Made by a program: the position numbers and the translations under genes. Below are positions 61,628 to 64,000 of a DNA stretch of 64,000 nt, piece by piece; position 1 is the first letter of the stretch, and the number at the start of each line of letters is the position of its first letter. The stretch lies in the NCBI RefSeq assembly GCF_045062605.1, contig NZ_JBJGDW010000005.1, positions 27,456 through 91,455 of the forward strand, in the 5' to 3' direction. The notes under the pieces are model-generated. The model was given only the letters and a program-made list of their open reading frames with translations. It did not search any database and had not been told where the DNA came from. The stretch is from Deinococcus sp045062605. GTDB lineage: Bacteria; Deinococcota; Deinococci; Deinococcales; Deinococcaceae.

Positions 61628-63067
61628 ATGACCCTGCCCCTCCCCGATCCCATCCTCGATCTGGACGCTGGCGAACTGGCCGATGCCACCCGGCGCGGTG
61701 ACCTGACCTGCGGCGAGGTGACGCGTACCTATCTGGAGCGTCTGGAAGCCCTGAACCCTCGCCTGCGCGCCGTAATCACCATTTATCCCTACGCCCGCGC
61801 CGCTGCCGACGCTCTGGACACCCTGGAGCCGGAGAAGCGCGGCCCCCTGCACGGCTGTCCCATTCTGATCAAGGACAACATCGACGTGGCAGGATTGCCG
61901 ACCACTGCCGGAAGTTGTCTGATGAAAGACCATGTGCCCACGGTAGACGCGCCGCTGGTGGCGCGGCTGCGCGCGGCGGGCGCAGTGATTCTGGGCAAGG
62001 CCAACATGACCGAGTGGGCCAATTTCATGACGCTGGGCATGCCCAACGGTTATTCCTCGCAGGGGGGGCAGACGGTCAATCCCTGGGGGGCGGAGTTCGA
62101 CACCGGGGGCAGTTCGTCGGGCAGTGGCGTGGCGGTTGCCGCGAGGCTGTGCGTGGCCGCGATTGGCACCGAGACCAGCGGCAGCGTGGTCAGTCCGGCG
62201 CACGAAAGCGGCGTGCTGGGATTAAAACCCACGCTGGGCCTGATTCCGCGCACGGGCATCGTGCCGATCAGCCACAGCCAGGACACAGCGGGGCCAATCA
62301 CCCGCAGTGTCGGCGACACCCTGCTGCTGCTCTCCGTGATGGCCGGGCCAGACGAGCGCGACGAGGCCAGCCGCCTTCTGCCTGTTCCCGAACTGACGCT
62401 GACCCCACATGCCTTGCGTGGCGCGACGATTGGCATCGTCACCGACGAGATGGACGCCTCGGAGGCCGACGCCGCCAGCCTGAAGCTGGCCCGTACCGCG
62501 CTGGAAAGGGCTGGGGCCACGGTGCGCGACGTGACCTTTCCCAGCCGCGCCGAACTGAAGGGGGGCGGCGTGATGCTGGAAGTGCTGGAATACGAGTTCA
62601 AGGGGGACCTGAACGCCTATCTGGCCGGGGTCACAGACGGCCCACGCAACGTGGCAGACGTGATCGAGGGCAACCACGCCCAGGCCGAACGCTGCCTCAA
62701 ATATGGCCAGACCTTTCTGCACGCGGCCCAGGGTACGCGTGGCGATGCCAGCGAGCCGGGCTACCGTCTGGCCCGCGCCCGTGACCTGCGCCTGACCCGC
62801 GAGGAAGGCTTCGATCTGCTGTTCGCGGGTGGGCTGGACGCCGTGGTCTTTCCGGGTATCCACGGCTGCGCGCTGGCGGCAAAGGCGGGCTATCCCAGCC
62901 TGGCCCTGCCCGTCCAGGTGCCGGACGCACCCGCAGGCACCCGTTCCGGCGGCGTGCTGCTGGTGGCCCCGGCGGGCGCGGACGCCCCGCTGCTGTCGCT
63001 GGCCGCACATCTGGCCGTACACTCGGACGGCAGGGTGGGTGGCGTGCGTTTTCCCGCGCTGGGCTAG
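61628..63067 (+). CDS. Amidase signature-family hydrolase
   Basis: The 479-residue protein has the Ser-cisSer-Lys triad: Lys82 in LIKDNIDVAG, the cis-Ser Ser162 in GGSSSGSGVA, and the nucleophile Ser186 in ETSGSVVSPA. The order and spacing fit the amidase family (GatA-like). It is probably a free amidase rather than GatA, since no gatB or gatC is nearby. TACAGT (61615-61620) is 7 nt before ATG 61628, a leaderless start that excludes the upstream frame. The TAG stop is inside the CTAGAGCA repeat end at 63064. Confidence 0.9.
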   Translation: MTLPLPDPILDLDAGELADATRRGDLTCGEVTRTYLERLEALNPRLRAVITIYPYARAAADALDTLEPEKRGPLHGCPILIKDNIDVAGLPTTAGSCLMKDHVPTVDAPLVARLRAAGAVILGKANMTEWANFMTLGMPNGYSSQGGQTVNPWGAEFDTGGSSSGSGVAVAARLCVAAIGTETSGSVVSPAHESGVLGLKPTLGLIPRTGIVPISHSQDTAGPITRSVGDTLLLLSVMAGPDERDEASRLLPVPELTLTPHALRGATIGIVTDEMDASEADAASLKLARTALERAGATVRDVTFPSRAELKGGGVMLEVLEYEFKGDLNAYLAGVTDGPRNVADVIEGNHAQAERCLKYGQTFLHAAQGTRGDASEPGYRLARARDLRLTREEGFDLLFAGGLDAVVFPGIHGCALAAKAGYPSLALPVQVPDAPAGTRSGGVLLVAPAGADAPLLSLAAHLAVHSDGRVGGVRFPALG

Positions 63068-63110
63068 AGCAGTTCTCCGAATTACGTCGCCGGAATAAAA
63101 GACTTCCGGT
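63064..63110 (+). repeat. Left end of a second CTAGAGCA-family element
   Basis: CTAGAGCAGTTCTCCGAATT and the following AAAAGACTTCCGG resemble 60294-60336 of the other copy. The right end was not found before the protease pseudogene. It supplies the TAG stop of the amidase gene. Confidence 0.5.
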
Positions 63111-63196
63111 GTATTGAGTCGCTCGGGGCTGCGGTCCGAGAAGTAACGTTTCCTAGACAAACAGTGGTCAAATGAGACCTGGGTAGTGAGCACCGT

Positions 63197-63922
63197 ATGA
63201 AAATTTGTGCGGCGGCTGCCGCCTTCGCCGCGTTGATCCTGTGCGTGTCTGCCCTCTCCGGCTCTGCTGCTGCCCAGGGCCACACGGAACAGGGGCGTCC
63301 AGTCCACCGTGATGCTGATACCTGCCAGGGCGGACGGCAAGATCAGCGGTTCGCCGGCCAGCGGCTGGGTGATACGGATTCCGATTAGAGGGTGTTGAAA
63401 ACACCCGTAATCCGAGCGGAGCGAGAAGGAGAGAAACGGGTGCCGGACGTGGAGTGTAGGAATCGGCGCTGTCCCGATTTCTATACGAAACAGACGGAAT
63501 CCGTATGATCAGTCCGGTGGGGTATGTCCTGACCAAGCTCCATGTGGTGGGTGATACCGAGAGCCACAAGGTCTCGGACTGGATTCTGGTGGGGACTGTC
63601 AAGTTCGTGGACCGCGAACCCGAACCCGCTTGCTGGGGCCGGGTGGTGGCCGCCGACGCCAACCTGGAATTGGCGGTGGTCGGCATTCTGGAAAACCACG
63701 ATCAGAAACCAGTGGGGGCGCTGAATCTGCCCTTCGTGGAACTGGGGGATTCCAACAGCCTGACCGTGGGGGATCCCCTATTCGTCTTCGGCTTCCGTGG
63801 CATGGGCAGCGATACCCTGATCTACACCAGTGGCGCGGGCGGCGGCTTGACTGGTGAGAACACCCAGGGCAGCGGGAGGCAGTGGATACCAGCACGACGC
63901 CCAGACCGGCCCCGGCAACTCA
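63197..63922 (+). pseudogene. Trypsin-like (S1C-type) serine protease gene broken by two MITE copies
   Basis: ATG 63197 encodes a signal peptide (AAAAAFAALILCVSALSGSA). A shift near the G-run at 63292 then leads to VQSTVMLIPARADGKISGSP. Copy F (63371-63505) interrupts here. After it the gene resumes as ISPVGYVLTKLHVVGDTE (the catalytic His region), VVAADANLELAVVGILE (the Asp region), the FVELGDSNSLTVGDPLFVFG stretch and YTSGAGGGLTGE. A second shift near 63890 leads to DAQTGPGNS, where the catalytic Ser of GNSGG would sit; copy G begins directly after. His, Asp and the end of the Ser motif are thus recognisable but not in one frame. Confidence 0.8.
63371..63505 (+). repeat. MITE-like element, copy F
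   Basis: The 135-bp copy runs from GATACGGATTCCG to CGGAATCCGTA, with perfect 11-bp terminal inverted repeats and hairpins identical to copy B. It lies inside the protease pseudogene between the SGSP segment and ISPVGYVL. No target duplication is visible. Confidence 0.9.
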
Positions 63923-64000
63923 TACGGATTCCGTTTGTTTCGTGTAGGAATCGGAACAGCGCCGATCCCTCCACTCCACGCCCGGAACCCGTTTTTCTCC
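63923..64000 (-). repeat. MITE-like element, copy G (cut by window end)
   Basis: TACGGATTCCG at 63923 starts an inverted copy: GTTTCGTGTAGGAATCGG, then ACAGCGCCGAT and CGCCCGGAACCCGTTTTTCT follow the reverse of copy F. The flank reads TGAGTTG on the minus strand, similar to the TGAGTCT and TGAGCTG duplications of copies B and D. Confidence 0.88.

Overview
The window is chromosomal DNA from a high-GC bacterium, almost certainly a Deinococcus. Supporting content includes a Thermus/Deinococcus-type homoaconitase (LysT-like), a BamA-type outer-membrane protein, bacillithiol synthesis (BshC), carboxynorspermidine decarboxylase, and many genes whose start codon lies 5-10 nt downstream of a TANNNT box. 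That last arrangement is the leaderless-mRNA promoter type known from Deinococcus. No phage, plasmid, transposase or CRISPR locus was seen.

Layout. 1-5.3 kb: end of glmM, manA, lpdA, an M42 aminopeptidase, a broken Imm5-like gene, tRNA-Asn and a lipoprotein. 5.5-13.6 kb: M16C protease, a glutamate-racemase homologue lacking both catalytic cysteines, a three-gene exported operon ending in a dockerin-type protein, S4, DUF1684 and a cyclophilin lipoprotein. 13.9-20.3 kb: a heterodimeric ABC exporter facing bamA. 20.8-27.3 kb: a yggS-divIVA-P450 operon, a small HTH protein, a DUF554 membrane protein and a DUF4384-like exported protein. 27.5-33.2 kb: deaminase/nspC, a DUF4034-like protein, Hsp20 and miaA. 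33.3-38.3 kb: glgC, tdk, rpmE, an Rrf2 regulator with a QorB-type reductase sharing an operator motif, and rplU-rpmA. 38.7-47.2 kb: DUF1232, a two-component system, tRNA-Trp, a 2H phosphoesterase, a SufR-like regulator with an Mrp ATPase, an orphan sensor kinase and ftsY. 47.3-54.7 kb: bshC, a Crp/Fnr regulator, a WecG-type glycosyltransferase, a class III aminotransferase, dut with two DinB paralogues, DUF4180 and an AAC(3)-like protein. 54.9-64 kb: lysT, hypothetical genes, a GMC oxidoreductase, an acyl-CoA ligase remnant, pheA, an amidase and a trypsin-like protease gene broken by repeats.

Most genes are housekeeping or stress related: cell envelope, thiol redox, Fe-S assembly, nucleotide sanitation and translation. 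The most unusual layer is repetitive DNA. A short MITE-like element of about 105-172 bp, with TACGGATTCCG terminal inverted repeats and two internal hairpins that covary between copies, occurs at least seven times. Two copies flank and destroy one protease gene. A second element ending in CTAGAGCA supplies the TAG stop codons of pheA and the amidase gene, and one copy carries a MITE inside it. A third palindromic family (TAACCCCTC ends) occurs twice. Possible leaderless upstream ORFs in front of ftsY and pheA are the most interesting regulatory candidates.
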